Below are positions 11,905 to 22,215 of a stretch of DNA of 64,000 nucleotides, in pieces; positions within the stretch are counted from its first letter, which is position 1, and every line of letters begins with the position of its first letter. The stretch is from Ascaphus truei (lineage: Eukaryota > Chordata > Amphibia > Anura > Ascaphidae): the NCBI GenBank assembly GCA_036426205.1, contig CM071568.1:44979171-45043170 (forward strand). Direction: 5' to 3'. A program made the translations under genes and the position numbers. The notes beneath the pieces were generated by a model. That model did not search any database. It worked only from the letters and a program-made list of their open reading frames with translations, and was not told where the DNA came from.

Positions 11905-11946
11905 ACTCCTACGCATTTTGTAGAACTAGTCTACTTCTTCAGGGAT
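11905..11946 (-). ncRNA. Hammerhead-like motif 3
   Basis: On the minus strand CTGAAGA (11937-11943) is followed by a perfect five-base-pair stem II GTAGA/TCTAC (11920-11934). AAAA then stands in place of GAAA, with UGCGUA before the presumed cleavage point. It lies about 100 bp from the PLE 3 fragment. The G12 substitution argues against activity. Confidence 0.45.
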
Positions 11947-11970
11947 CGTTGACTGCACAAATACAGATGA

Positions 11971-12190
11971 TATACAGTGGTGTGAAAAAGAAAGTACACC
12001 CTCTTTGAATTCTATGGTTTTACATATCAGGACATAATAACAATCATCTGTTCCTTAGCAGGTCTTAAAATTAGGTAAATACAACCTCAGATGAACAACA
12101 ACACATGACATATTACACCGTGTCATGATTTATTTAACAAAAATAAAGCCAAAATGGAGAAGCCATATGTGACAAACTAAGTACACCTTA
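11971..12190 (+). mobile_element. Tc1/mariner-like MITE copy 1
   Basis: A segment beginning CAGTGGTGTGAAAAAGAAAG, preceded by TA, is nearly identical to 22015-22215. The CAGTG.TGTGAAAA start next to TA is typical of Tc1/mariner derivatives. It has no transposase frame. Confidence 0.55.
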
Positions 12191-12679
12191 TGATTCAATA
12201 GCTTGTAGAACCACCTTTTTTTGACTCAGAGGTTAAAAAAATTAATTCTATAAAATATGGTTCTCATAGTTGCTTCATCTGTTAAGGATCACAAATGATG
12301 TCACTTACATCATCTATATATGTCGGTAAGATCAGATATTTAATATTCCATATCTGCTCCAGTGGGTGTTTATGCCATTGTATATATTTTGTCCCTTCTC
12401 ATACTATGAAAATTTGCTAAGCAAAGTAAAAAAAAAATATATATATATATATTTTAGAAATTATGCAGCTGCTTTATACCTCAGGTCATAAGAATAGAAA
12501 CGATTGCAAATCAGCTTGTTTACATTTGCTCTGCAATGCTGCACGTCTGTCTGGCACTGACGTCTTTAAGACCCTTAGTGACACTGATTTATCTTGCAGT
12601 GCACATTTATTTTACGGCCATATTGCTCTGGAACAATCTGTTCTGCACATCTGCATCTGGGACACGGGAAAAAAAAGTG
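12191..12679. other. Unassigned stretch
   Basis: Contains a short (TA)n run near 12440-12453 and no supported gene. It may hold the degraded left arm of the family J copy that follows. Confidence 0.3.
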
Positions 12680-12835
12680 GCACACTGTGAGTGATCATTT
12701 GCATGTCATTACCCAGAATCCCTGGCTGCAGTGGAAGCGTTGTATGCTAAAAGATAATGGGGGAAGGCAGGGTTGCAGACCTGTCTGAGACGTGAATCTT
12801 CTCACAAGTGGTATTTTTATTTCCTCTATAATACC
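12680..12835. repeat. Half-copy of MITE family J
   Basis: Matches the right arm of the 74-560 element: CAGAATCCCTGGCTGCAG, then GTTGCAGACCTGTCTGAGAC and a terminal TATTTTTATTT. Confidence 0.6.
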
Positions 12836-13868
12836 ATATAATAATAGTTGCCTATGTATGTGCGGAATACTGTAGGTTAATATCAGACCCCTTTTCTGCT
12901 ATCCGAGCCCTAGTTATGGGTTCTGTTTGTTTACGTGCCTTTCAAAGTTAATGTAGCCATATTGGTCTTGGAGAAATGTAGATTAATTGTACGTTGCAAT
13001 ACCTTGTAGGGGACCAATCTCAGCCCTTAGGGTTCTTTACAAAATCTCATAGGTTTCTTCTTCAAATGTACTGTGTGGTTTCAAAAGCGCTTCACACTAT
13101 AATTTCATCTATGGAGAAGCCTAATTTGGATCCCATAAAAGGAATGCCCATCTAGAATGAATCGACATATAACCTATTATGAGCATTAATTTGCTTTACC
13201 TCGGTTACATTTGTTAACCTTGTTTTAGAAAGAGGTATATGATATTTATCAGAATAAAATCAGAAAGGATGGAAATTAGTATAACTTCCATATTCTTTAA
13301 AACAGAAAGCGGAATTGTACATTTGTAAGTAAAAAAAAAAAAAAAAAAAGTGGGGTTTTCCCAAGTTCATAATTAAAAAAGTAGTGGTACTCTGAGCCTC
13401 CTATTACCATCACTCTTTGTTTGTTAACAGACTTTATGGAGCAAGGTGCACAACTCGTAACTTCTTTACAAATCATTAACACTTACATAACCGTGTGTAC
13501 TTTTAAAAGTTTGATATGCGATGAGTTCTCTTAACTATTTCCCGCCGATCCTAGTCACAATTAACCAAATGGGTAATATGAATTGTGAGGGAATTTAACC
13601 CTTTCACTGCTAGGGAGGCCTGCAATGCAAAACCTTTTTTGGCAATGAATAAGTTAATCAATGATTCCTATGAAAAAGTTACACTGCAATGCGATTGAAG
13701 GAAGACTTTGGGTCAGTGTAGCTAGTTCTTTGGTTGATGCACTGCCCAGTTATACACTAGAGTCTGAGTTATAATCTATAGTGGGTGTGTAGAAACGGGC
13801 CTCCAATGGGATTTAGGACCATATGTAAGAGGCAATCCAAGCGGGCGATTTTTTGCCTTTTTTAAAAA
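12836..13868. other. Unassigned stretch
   Basis: AT-rich, with an A-run at 13330-13349. No gene or repeat recognised. Confidence 0.35.
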
Positions 13869-14130
13869 AAACATGGAATTGAAGCAGGGGGTTACCGGAA
13901 CTGAACCCCATTCATTTCAGCTTCCGGGGACCCCGTGCTTCTGGAGGCCTTAAGAGGTGCCAGTAGCTGCTCGGCTTGCAGGGTTCCCACCATGGTGAAG
14001 ATTCAAAGCTCCCGCGCTCTGCGGGTCAATAGGAAACCGTGACATCATCAGGTTCAACTTCCTACTGGCCCGCGTGACACGGGGGCTTTAAACTTTGCAG
14101 CGATACCGGCAACCCCACTTTGGAGGTCTT
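13869..14130 (+). repeat. Interspersed repeat family G, copy 1
   Basis: Shares blocks around GCTCTGCGGGTCAATAGGAA, CATCA.GTTCAACTTCCTA and GGGCTTTAAACTTTGCAG with 14805-14995, and more weakly with 34034-34190. The AATAGGAA and TTCCTA(T/C)TGGC segments form an internal inverted pair, as in many non-autonomous DNA transposons. Confidence 0.55.
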
Positions 14131-14338
14131 TGGAGGTATTTTACATTTTGTATTGCATTTTAATTAAAGTTTTAAACTGATTAATTAACAAAAAATAGTT
14201 GGTATTTTAGTCCTATGTGGCCTTTTCCAAATTTAAATTGATATATTTACTATGAATTTGAATGTTTATTTGACATATAGCACTTTAAATTGTAATGTTC
14301 TTAGTTGAAACAAGCTATACAGCACTCATTGGTAAGGG

Positions 14339-14415
14339 TATAAAAACCTGGACATTTGAGGCAGCCACCAACCCCTGACGAAGCTTTGTTTCCCGAGCGA
14401 AACGCATAGGGTTCA
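14339..14415 (+). ncRNA. Hammerhead-like motif 4 with upstream TATA box
   Basis: CTGACGA (14375-14381) matches the consensus box. Stem II GCTT/GAGC and GAAAC (14399-14403) follow, then GCAUA. Stem I pairs AACCC (14370-14374) with GGGTT (14409-14413). TATAAAA at 14339 is 36 nt upstream of the core. Core nucleotides are all present. The weak point is stem III, which is almost absent. Confidence 0.6.
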
Positions 14416-14804
14416 CTAGGTGGCGATGTTATCTTTAACCAGAGGAGATACGAGGTTCATTTGGAGGAGTTGGGAACTTGCTAGTTTTTGATGCGAGACA
14501 CGTGACGTCAGACGCTGTAACGTCGCTGTGACGAGGAACCCAGAAGTGCGGAGAGAAGTGAGGCCGCCAGGAGCCCAGCTGTTGCTGGCATCAGCATTGT
14601 TCTACAGGCTCCTAATGCAATGGGACTTCCCCAGGTTATATCATACACAGCGGCGACAGCTAGCCTCCATACCCTTTGTACCCTCGGATGCTGCACTACC
14701 AGTACTTAATATGTAAGTGAGAATTGGGGCTTGTGGCCCATAATACAAATTGCACTTTTACTAAAGCAAGGATTGTTCTTGTCTTCTTTTTCCTTTTCAC
14801 TTTA

Positions 14805-14995
14805 TGAAGATTCAAACCTCTCGCGCTCTGCGGGTCAATAGGAAGCTGTGATATCATCAGGTTCAACTTCCTATTGGCCGATGTGATGCGGGGGGCTTTA
14901 AACTTTGCAGAGATACCGGCACCCACTTTGGAGGTCTGTATGTCGGGAAGCAGGGGATCCCCGTAACTGAAATTAATGGGGTTCCGCTTCAGAGA
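14805..14995 (+). repeat. Interspersed repeat family G, copy 2
   Basis: Same orientation and order of blocks as 13869-14130. The two copies may be halves of one element or a tandem pair separated by the segment holding hammerhead-like motif 4. Confidence 0.5.
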
Positions 14996-17172
14996 CCATC
15001 CTATGTAAAAATAATAATTTAAAAAATTAATTGCTCGTTTAAGATGTGCTACTTCATAATTAGACACATTCCAGGACAGCTCGGTAAATATGCCCTTTAC
15101 GGATTGGTGCTCCAAGCTTAGTAGTGGAAGTTCCACTCTAGCTTGAGAGAAAAAACACCCAGACAGCACTTAATTAATACAAAGAATCCCATGATCTCCT
15201 TAATTCTCAGGGAGTTGTAGGAAGCTTGGATCAAAATAAAGTGTATTTACACAGAAGTTTATGTACTTACTGAAACATAACATTTCAATGTATAAAGACA
15301 CTAAAATATGTGCTATTTGTCAAAGAACTTAAATAAATTGCCCTGCTGAAAGGAAAAACAATTTGTCGAAAAAATGTATAACAAATGTCGGGTGAAAATG
15401 ATACCTCCCTGCTCTGCAAGCAAATTTCTTTGTGTAATTCCTGTCCTTTTCTAGTTCCAAAATGCTACCATTGTTGCAGTCCTTATCCTCTTGCACAGTT
15501 GGGAAGCCTGAAGGTAACACCACCTCTTGTTCTTTTACTAATCCTCATGGCGGCCTATTCATTAAACTCCGATATTACCAGTGCAATTTGACGGGATACA
15601 AATGTGGCATTTTCATTTTATCTATTAGCAATGATTCATGCATAAAAATCACAGTTTGACAACTCATATGCATGCACTTTTTTTGCACAATTTGCTATAA
15701 TACTGTCCAAAAAGTCACAGCCAGTAATCTCTCCTCCCTGAGATGGACAAAATAGGTCTTTTGAGAGAGGGATAGGGCACATTGACTTATATACTTCCTG
15801 GATATAGATCCAGCTATAATCGTTAGATACCTAGGAAATATGCAAATACAAAAAAAATCAAATATATACAAATAGTTTATTTGCATATTTCTCAGGTATC
15901 TCAGGTGTGCAGGGGCATGAAGATAGTGTGTGAAAAAACAGATTATTTGTTCCAATAAGTATACTTGGACACAGGCTTCTTGCAGTTCCAAATATAATTT
16001 ATTCTTGAGGCAGTTTACAATACCCAGCTTCAGTTAGTACAAGAAAGGATATCAACAGGCATTTTACAGGTTAGCAATAGAGAACAGACTTGGGCATCCA
16101 TTTTCTGCTCAGTTCTGATGCATCTATTGAGAAACATGATTCACATAGTAATTTCTAGCTACAAAATGAACCTATTACAATTAAGCAGTAATCAGACACA
16201 GGGAAACAGGGGAATGGGGAAAGGAAAGCAGACCCTCGCTACAGCTTGACTAAAGGTCACTCTGTCCAGACTTGCGGCCCTGTGTTCAACCATTTAACCC
16301 CTTACTCGTATTGTAATTGCACTTGAAATATGGCTCAATGAGCACAGAAAAGCCCTAGATATTAATACGGGCGTGAAGTGCTTTTTCTAGAAAACTAGAC
16401 CGGCTACAACACAATTGATATACTCAGTGTCCAAACGCTACAACTGCAGCAGACCTTGATGAATCTCCCTATAGTGCCTAGAGCGACATTGTAGCAGACA
16501 TATATAGCCTGTTGCTCTGTGCTGGCATAGGGCATACTAAGTAGTTTCACTCAAGCGGCACACTGTGACACCTCAACATTAACACCTTCCTATCGAGAGC
16601 ATAGAGTTATTCTGTCTGCATTTATCCTAAGGATCTTACATACTTACCATTAAGTTCCGTCTCCAAGTGGTATATACTGGATCCCAGTGTGATCACGAGT
16701 ACCCACTGTTATACAAAGAGTGGGGCTTCCAAACCCTGGTATGTATCCACCGTATTTATTTTAATTCGCCTATTTGTCATAGTTATGCCTCCCTTCTAGG
16801 CATACCTAATCATTGACTTTATTTTATCTGATTTCTTAATAAAATTTATTTTAAATTTAATCACCATTGCTATTAGAATTATTTAGTTGGGTCTCTCTTT
16901 TGGTGTTACTTCATCCTAGCCAATTTGAGTGCTCTCGATATAGGGGTTTCTTTTCTCTTCATTCGATTGTACAATTAAGCAGTTATAAGATTAGCCGAGA
17001 GCTGCGTATAACAACAAAAATAACAGAACCAAAACAAAAGCCTGGGCGTACACCCCATATTCTTATCTAAACCTTGGGTAGACTTCATCTTGTACCCAAA
17101 ATGTACTACAAGCAATTCACTTGTCCTAACTTTTCTTGAGAATACATTTCCTGTAAATTGAGGTTTTCTTTC
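14996..17172. other. Unassigned non-coding stretch
   Basis: No supported gene. A short inverted repeat containing GATACCTAGGAAATATGCAAATA and its near-complement lies at 15819-15841 and 15880-15902, with octamer-like ATGCAAAT in both arms. An AGGTGTCACAGTGTGCCGC-like segment near 16555 (opposite strand) resembles LTR-type sequence but I cannot bound an element. Confidence 0.3.
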
Positions 17173-17175
17173 TAA

Positions 17176-17446
17176 GGCTGAGTCCCCGCTGGCACTGAGC
17201 GCGCTCATGCTTAAAGCATGAGCGCTGGGTGTCCTGCAACTTGCGCGGGGGGGTGGAGGGGGGAAGACACAATTGCGGGCTATCTGAGAAAGCGGGAAAG
17301 ATTTAAAATTTTATTTACAAAAGCGCTGAGCGTGTGTGCCCACGCGCGCATCGCGTGAGCCGGAACTTGCATCTATAAATATATATGCAAGTAACCGCGC
17401 CAAACGCCGCCCGCTCAGCGAGCTCAGCGCCAGCAGGGACTCAGCC
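17176..17446. mobile_element. PIF/Harbinger-type MITE with TAA target duplication
   Basis: Terminal inverted repeats of about 30 bp: the left end begins GGCTGAGTCCCCGCTGGC and the right end read in reverse begins GGCTGAGTCCCTGCTGGC. The element is flanked by TAA on both sides (17173-17175 and 17447-17449), matching the TWA target preference of Harbinger elements. It is 271 bp long, GC-rich and non-coding. Confidence 0.75.
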
Positions 17447-17449
17447 TAA

Positions 17450-17900
17450 CATGCCACAAACAGCAGAATAAAGTCTGGGTAAAAAAATGGATACAAACAG
17501 ACAACATGGATTCCGAATCACTTGAATTCCATTTACAGGCCACAACCAGACATTGCGGCTTCCTATTGTATTACTGTTTAAAAGTCCAGGAAGTAACAAC
17601 GGCAACTAAACCCTAAAGCATCTCAGGATCTGTGAGGCCCTAGAACTAAAAATAGCGCAGTTCAGCTTGCTGCTTTAAATTTTGCTGGAGCATCTTTATT
17701 AACCAAAAGTGGACATAGATTATTTAATGTCATCCCTTTCATTCTGCTGTATAATGTAACCACAGCTATAACGTTTATTTTATACCCCATATTTCCACAA
17801 GATGGCGCACTCTAGTTGTCCACACAGAGAAAGGTCTTAGTATATATGTAAATACATTGTGTATATAAATATACTTACATGTATAGTATAGGTCTACAGA
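17450..17900. other. Unassigned stretch
   Basis: No gene or repeat recognised. Confidence 0.3.
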
Positions 17901-17905
17901 TGTAG

Positions 17906-17975
17906 ATATATATATATATATATATATCATTATATTATATATAATATTATATATCTATATATATATTATATTATA
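17906..17975. repeat. TA-rich microsatellite
   Basis: Alternating TA with a few ATT interruptions. A similar tract lies at 18316-18365. Confidence 0.85.
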
Positions 17976-18029
17976 CCATAATACTGAGTTAAGTAAGCCT
18001 ATCCCATAGCCTCTTTGCATACCCAGTTA

Positions 18030-18086
18030 AAATCAAACCCACACTGATGAGACCCTCAAGGTCGACTGCTGTCTGTGGGTGGTTTC
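18030..18086 (+). ncRNA. Hammerhead-like motif 5, near-canonical type I layout
   Basis: CTGATGA (18044-18050) matches the consensus exactly. Stem II is GACC/GGTC (18051-18054 and 18060-18063). It is followed by GAC where GAAAC is expected, a loop TGCT, and GTC at 18071-18073. Stem I pairs CCCACA (18038-18043) with TGTGGG (18074-18079), and pairing can extend outward. The only serious defect is loss of two A residues from GAAAC, which would inactivate this copy. It lies just upstream of a family J half-copy. Confidence 0.6.
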
Positions 18087-18129
18087 TGGGTATGCACCTT
18101 AACCCTGCTGTGCTCAAGCTGTGACCATG

Positions 18130-18315
18130 CAGCAAGCTTAAGCCTATAGGAACCATGTTAAAAATGGTTTTGAGGCAAAAAGTGACACTGTGTGCTCATT
18201 TGCATGTCATTTCCCAGACTCCTTGCTGCAGTGGAAGTGCTGTATGCTGGGTGATAATGGGGAAGGCGGGGTTGCAGACCTGCCTAGACATGCAGATGAG
18301 GCATACAGTTTGTAT
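18130..18315. repeat. Half-copy of MITE family J
   Basis: Shares the TTGAGGCAAAAAGTGACA, GCTCATTTGCATGTCATT and GTTGCAGACCTG blocks with the right arm of 74-560. Confidence 0.6.
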
Positions 18316-18654
18316 TGCATATATATATATATATATATATAATATTAATATATATATATCTATCTATACAACAAGAAAAACTGCGCCTCTAAAGAACATA
18401 TACAATAATATTATATATAATGCTAAACAATACAATGTGAAATAGAAGAATATCTTAATTATTAGGCAATATATACACATATATGGTATTTGGTATTGTG
18501 GTCCTATAAGTAGCAGGCCCACAAAAACATGAACAATAGTATATATAAAAAAGCAAAAAAAGGATAACCCGTCCTCAAATAGTCAATGAATGGTATAGTG
18601 CTGGTATGCAGGGTCTCCGGCAGCTCTCAATATGGACCAACCACGTCCACAAAT

Positions 18655-19440
18655 ATCTAAAAGGAAAAAAGGGAGAAGCGCACGCCCATAGCGTATAAAG
18701 TATTTAATGAGGGGAGGGGGGAAGAGGGGGTAGAACACTTACAAAAATGCAAATAAAATCAAGCATATGTGATATATATAATATCACCACCATCCGGTTT
18801 TTCTCTAGACTCTTGGGGCAGTCCCAGGCTCCGTTGGTAACGGAGCAACGTCACAGCAGATTCCCGGGCTGGTAACACCATCCGGTTAGACTCAACTTTT
18901 GGGGCCTTCCCAGGCTCCGTTGGCAGTGGAGCAGAGTCCCAGCAAATTCACAAGGCAGGTGTGCATATAATAGTCCAGAAAGAGGTCCCGTTAGTGGTGC
19001 CTGTAGCATTCGCGCCTGGATCAATACACTCCAGCGCTTCGTGTAGACTCCAATGTCTGTGCGTTGACTCACGACGCTCCCTGACGCGTTTCGTCAGTCA
19101 CGGCTAACTTTCTCAAGGGACTATTATACAGAACACCTGCTTTGTGAATTTGCTGGGACTCTGCTCCACTGCCACGGACCTGGGACGCCCCAAAGTCTGC
19201 AGTCTAACCGGATGTGTGCCAGCCCTGGGAATCTGCTGTGACGTTGCTCCCTCACCAACGGAGCCTGGACGGCCCCAAGAGTCTAGAGAAAAACCGATGT
19301 GGTTGATTATTATATATCACATATGCTTGATTTTATTTGCTTTTTGTAGAGCGTTTTTTACCCCCTCTCTCCCCCCTCCCCCTCATTAAATACTTTTATA
19401 CGCTATGGGCGTGCGCTCTCTCTCTTTTTTCTTTTTATAT
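18655..19440. mobile_element. Large imperfect palindrome (arms ~320 bp) with hammerhead-like motif in its loop
   Basis: The left arm (18655-18975) and right arm (19122-19440) are inverted copies. Both hold CCCATAGCGTATAAA, CTCTAGACTCTTGGGGC, CTCCGTTGG and CAGCAGATTCCC in mirrored order. The loop of about 145 bp contains motif 6. Arms differ by scattered substitutions and small indels. No coding sequence is present. The head-to-head arrangement resembles inverted pseudo-LTR copies known for PLEs, but no PLE protein is attached. Confidence 0.6.
19079..19121 (-). ncRNA. Hammerhead-like motif 6 in the palindrome loop
   Basis: On the minus strand stem I pairs CCCT with AGGG. TTGAGAA occupies the CUGANGA position. 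Stem II is GTTAG/CTGAC, followed by GAAAC, GC and GTC. A classical GUC site is present. The box is degenerate at two positions. Confidence 0.45.
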
Positions 19441-19489
19441 ATATTATATTATATATATATATAATATATAATATATATAATATATATTT

Positions 19490-19517
<28 letters not shown>
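19434..19517. repeat. TA microsatellite followed by (GA)n
   Basis: Alternating TA to about 19488, then about 13 GA units to 19517. Confidence 0.9.
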
Positions 19518-19520
<3 letters not shown>

Positions 19521-19576
19521 CTGCTCATGTTAGCCGAGCTTAATACATCAACAAAACTGACTGACGATCCCTTTCG

Positions 19577-19722
19577 CGTGGCCAACGAAATGCTTTTATT
19601 TGTGCGAGCTTTCGGGATACAGTGATCTCTTCTTCCGGCGATGCTCATTGTAACATCGCCGGAAGAAGAGATCAGTGTATCTCAAAAGCTCACACAAAAG
19701 CATTTCGATAGCCACAGAACGG
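19577..19722. mobile_element. Palindrome with a hammerhead-like motif in each arm
   Basis: The arms 19577-19643 and 19654-19720 mirror each other around a 10-bp centre. Each contains GCCGGAAGA, then a segment forming stem II (GAGAT..ATCTC in the right arm), then (G/A)AAA-GCT. Reading the left arm on the minus strand gives CGAAAGCTCGC and then AATAAA. The box is CGGAAGA in place of CUGANGA, so both are degenerate. The palindrome truncates the LTR of gypsy A next to it. Confidence 0.5.
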
Positions 19723-19724
19723 TA

Positions 19725-20369
19725 TCGTCTACTCATGGTCCCAGACCACAGGCCACATCATCGGTGCGGCATCCTTTGCTGTGTTCCTGACACTAATGAG
19801 ATAATAGACCAATGTCCCTGTCTAAGGGCCTGTCCCTGTAGCAGCCACAAACTTTACAGGGGAGTCGGGGCCAAACTGGGGCCTATGGGGGTCTCTGGCC
19901 TAGTGCAAGGGCCACAGACACCCTGCACACACACCCTACCCTCTCCTTGTCCCTGCTCCGACTGGCGTGGTCTCTGGCGCGCCAAATTTAACTTTCTGTG
20001 GAGCAGGGGAATCCGGTCGTGCGATTGGCTGCTACAGCTCATATGTCTAGCAGCCCCAGGGGCTGCTGGTGATTGTAGTTCCCCTGCGGATTTTTATCAT
20101 GCCACTATACTATAGCACTACGCATGTGCCCCTGTGAAATGGCCGCACAACTTCTGCGCATACGCACCATATCGCGCATACGCAGCCACTTTGAAGATGG
20201 TGGCGCCCTGCAAATGGAGTTGCCGGGAGCCTCCGACGACCCAATCGCCTCCACAACTGCCGCGCGCTCACCCACAGCCCTCCCTGCACTCTCCCCATCC
20301 TCCGCTGCCGGTTGCAGCCGCAGCGGCAGGTAAGGGGATGAAGGGGAACCAAGGGGGTACCAGGCCACA
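19725..20369 (-). mobile_element. Partial 3' LTR of gypsy element A
   Basis: On the minus strand the LTR starts TGTGGCC at 20369, directly after a CTGGGGGAGA polypurine tract. Its content resembles the solo LTR at 53354 (for example a CCAGCAGCCCCTGGGG block) and has CpG-rich segments with TATGCGC motifs. It is cut off on the left by the palindrome at 19577-19722, so the R/U5 end is lost. Confidence 0.55.
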
Positions 20370-20382
20370 TTCTCCCCCAGGT
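20370..20382 (-). promoter_or_regulatory. Polypurine tract of gypsy A
   Basis: Minus strand CCTGGGGGAGAA immediately precedes the LTR. It aligns with the tract of gypsy B (CCAGGGGGAGGA), and both are preceded by GGGGATGTTG. Confidence 0.7.
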
Positions 20383-20477
20383 GAAAAGACCAACATCCCC
20401 GCGTGGCAACAGCGTAACACCTAACTACAATCAAATTATATAATAAAAATGCACGGCAATAGCACATTGTCATAACT

Positions 20478-21084
20478 CTACATCAAGTTATACATTTCCG
20501 TGAACATCACAATGACAGATTTAATTTTGCTTCGAGACCACTGCTGAGCCTCATAGTGGGGTGTCCCATAGGTTACCCGGGTTGGGAGGGTACCTCTTTG
20601 GCTTCTGCCAAGCTCTTCTTCGGTAACTCCCTCTGGGGAGTAATAATCATACACTTGAGGTTCAGTCTCTCTCATTGGGGGTGCTACAGTCGCTGACATG
20701 TCTCTGGTTGGTATAATGCAAGGACTTCTGGGGTCCAGAGGAGAGCTCATTGGAGCCACCGGAGTAGGTGTATGCTGCCTGGGCCCATTACCCGTAGTTC
20801 CTTCGGCAGGTGCCCCTTGACTGTGGTCGGTACTACCTGAGGGTCCTTCCCTAGGATCCTCGAGTATCTCTTACTATATCTGAGCTCTCGTCAGCTCCAT
20901 TGGGCTCAACGGCCAATGGTGTAGTCTCAATTTCGAGATCATCATCCCCCACTTGTAGGATAGGCAGGAGATGGTTTTGGTGCAAGACCTTTACCCGGCC
21001 ATCCGCATCTTTTATGCGGTAGACCGGGAACCCCGGCATCTGCGATTTGACCTCAATTACCCCTTCACGCCAGCGGTCGGTCAA
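20478..21084 (-). pseudogene. Gypsy A integrase C-terminal domain and tail
   Basis: The minus-strand frame at 20851-21084 reads DRWREGVIEV..GFPVYRIKDADGR and ends a short block with NHLLP, the DNA-binding C-terminal part of Ty3/gypsy integrases. The frame at 20478-20759 continues with an acidic linker and a tail including RVTYGTPHYEAQQW and SVIVMFTEMYNL. Gypsy B carries the same tail (GAPHYESQQLSW..MVILTEVLNVI at 26350-26445), so A and B are related elements. Several frame changes separate the pieces. Function in a live element would be strand transfer and target binding; this copy is broken. Confidence 0.7.
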
Positions 21085-22014
21085 TTTGTGTTTGCCGGGG
21101 ATCCGAGGATACGGAGGAGAACGGCGTCTACGGGATGAATTTCCCGATGGCGGACCTTATGGTCATGGCGCTTTTTGTTACTGGCATTCAGATGAGCGGA
21201 TGCTTTCTCTGCTAGCTGGTAGGATTGTTGCAGGCTTTCTTGGAGCCGCTGTCCATATCTGGTTTGTCCTGTTGGGTACCCCATCGGTAGATACCCTCAG
21301 ACGTATATCTACAGGAAGCTTTCTCGCCCGAACATTAGAAAGTAGGGAGTGAATCCCATGGGCTCGGGGCGGGTGCAGGTATAGCCATGCACCAAAGACT
21401 CCACATGTTTACTCCACTCCATCTTCTGAGAACCCTTTAGGGTGCCGAGTATGTCGATGAGGGTCCGGTTGAACCTCCCAGACAGAGCATCTCCCTCCGG
21501 ATGATAAGGAGTCGTTCGGGACTTGGTGATATTTAACAGCTTCAGTAATTCTCGGATGATTTTACTTTCGAAATCCCGCCCTTGATCCTAGTGCAGCCGA
21601 TTTGGTGGCCTGTAATGTTTGGAGTATCGCTCCCATAAGATCTTGGCCACCGTGATGGCCTTCTGGTCTTTGGTGGGGAAAGCTTGGGCGTAATGGGTGT
21701 AGTGGTCTGTGATCACTAATACATTGCCGATGCCTCGGGCATCTTGTTCGATACATAGAAAGTCCATGCATACGAGGTCCAGGGGACCTGAGCTCTTCAG
21801 GTGAGCCATTGGAGCGGCTCTGTTAGGGAGTGTCTTGCATTGGATGCACCGTGAGCAGCGGTGGCTGTGGTGTTCTACCGACTCCCTCATGCGAGGCCAG
21901 AAAAACCGGTCTCAGATTAAGAGAAGGTCTTGCCCACGCCAAGATGCCTATGTTCATCGTTTAGTGATCTAAGAACCATGTGCTGCAGGTTCCTGGGTAG
22001 AACCAGTTGTCTTA
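21081..22014 (-). pseudogene. Gypsy A integrase, zinc-binding and catalytic core relic
   Basis: Minus-strand pieces read, in order: RNLQHMVLRSLNDEHRH near 21960-22010, CSRCIQCKT with APMAHLKSSGPLDLVCMDFL (21700-21890), a block HYAQAFPTKDQKAITVAKI, and an integrase-linker block YGQRLQESLQQSYQLAEKA (21081-21284). The first catalytic Asp is in VCMDFL. The HHCC finger and the second Asp/Glu regions are frame-shifted. The start of this segment has been replaced by a Tc1/mariner-like MITE at 22015-22215, with loss of the stretch that in gypsy B encodes about 50 residues. Confidence 0.7.
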
Positions 22015-22215
22015 CAGTTGTGTGAAAAAGAAAGTATACCCTCTTTGAATTCTATGGTTTTACATATCAGGACATAATAACAATCATCTGTACCTTAGCA
22101 GGTCTAAAAATTAGGTTAAATACAACCTCAGATGAACAACAGCACATTACATATTACACCGTGTCATGATTTATTTAACAAAAATAAAGCCAAAATGGAG
22201 AAGCTATGTGTGAAA
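22015..22215 (+). mobile_element. Tc1/mariner-like MITE copy 2, inserted in gypsy A
   Basis: Nearly identical to 11971-12190, starting CAGTTGTGTGAAAAAG after TA and ending inside gypsy A coding sequence. It creates a false continuation of the neighbouring minus-strand frame. Confidence 0.6.

Noticed and set aside
15819..15902. Inverted repeat with ATGCAAAT octamers as a regulatory module
   Set aside because: Short arms and no conserved context; more likely a small transposon hairpin.
20110..20473. Overlapping GC-rich frames (96-122 codons) near 20.1-20.5 kb
   Set aside because: They lie in the gypsy A LTR and polypurine region on both strands and have no recognisable domain.
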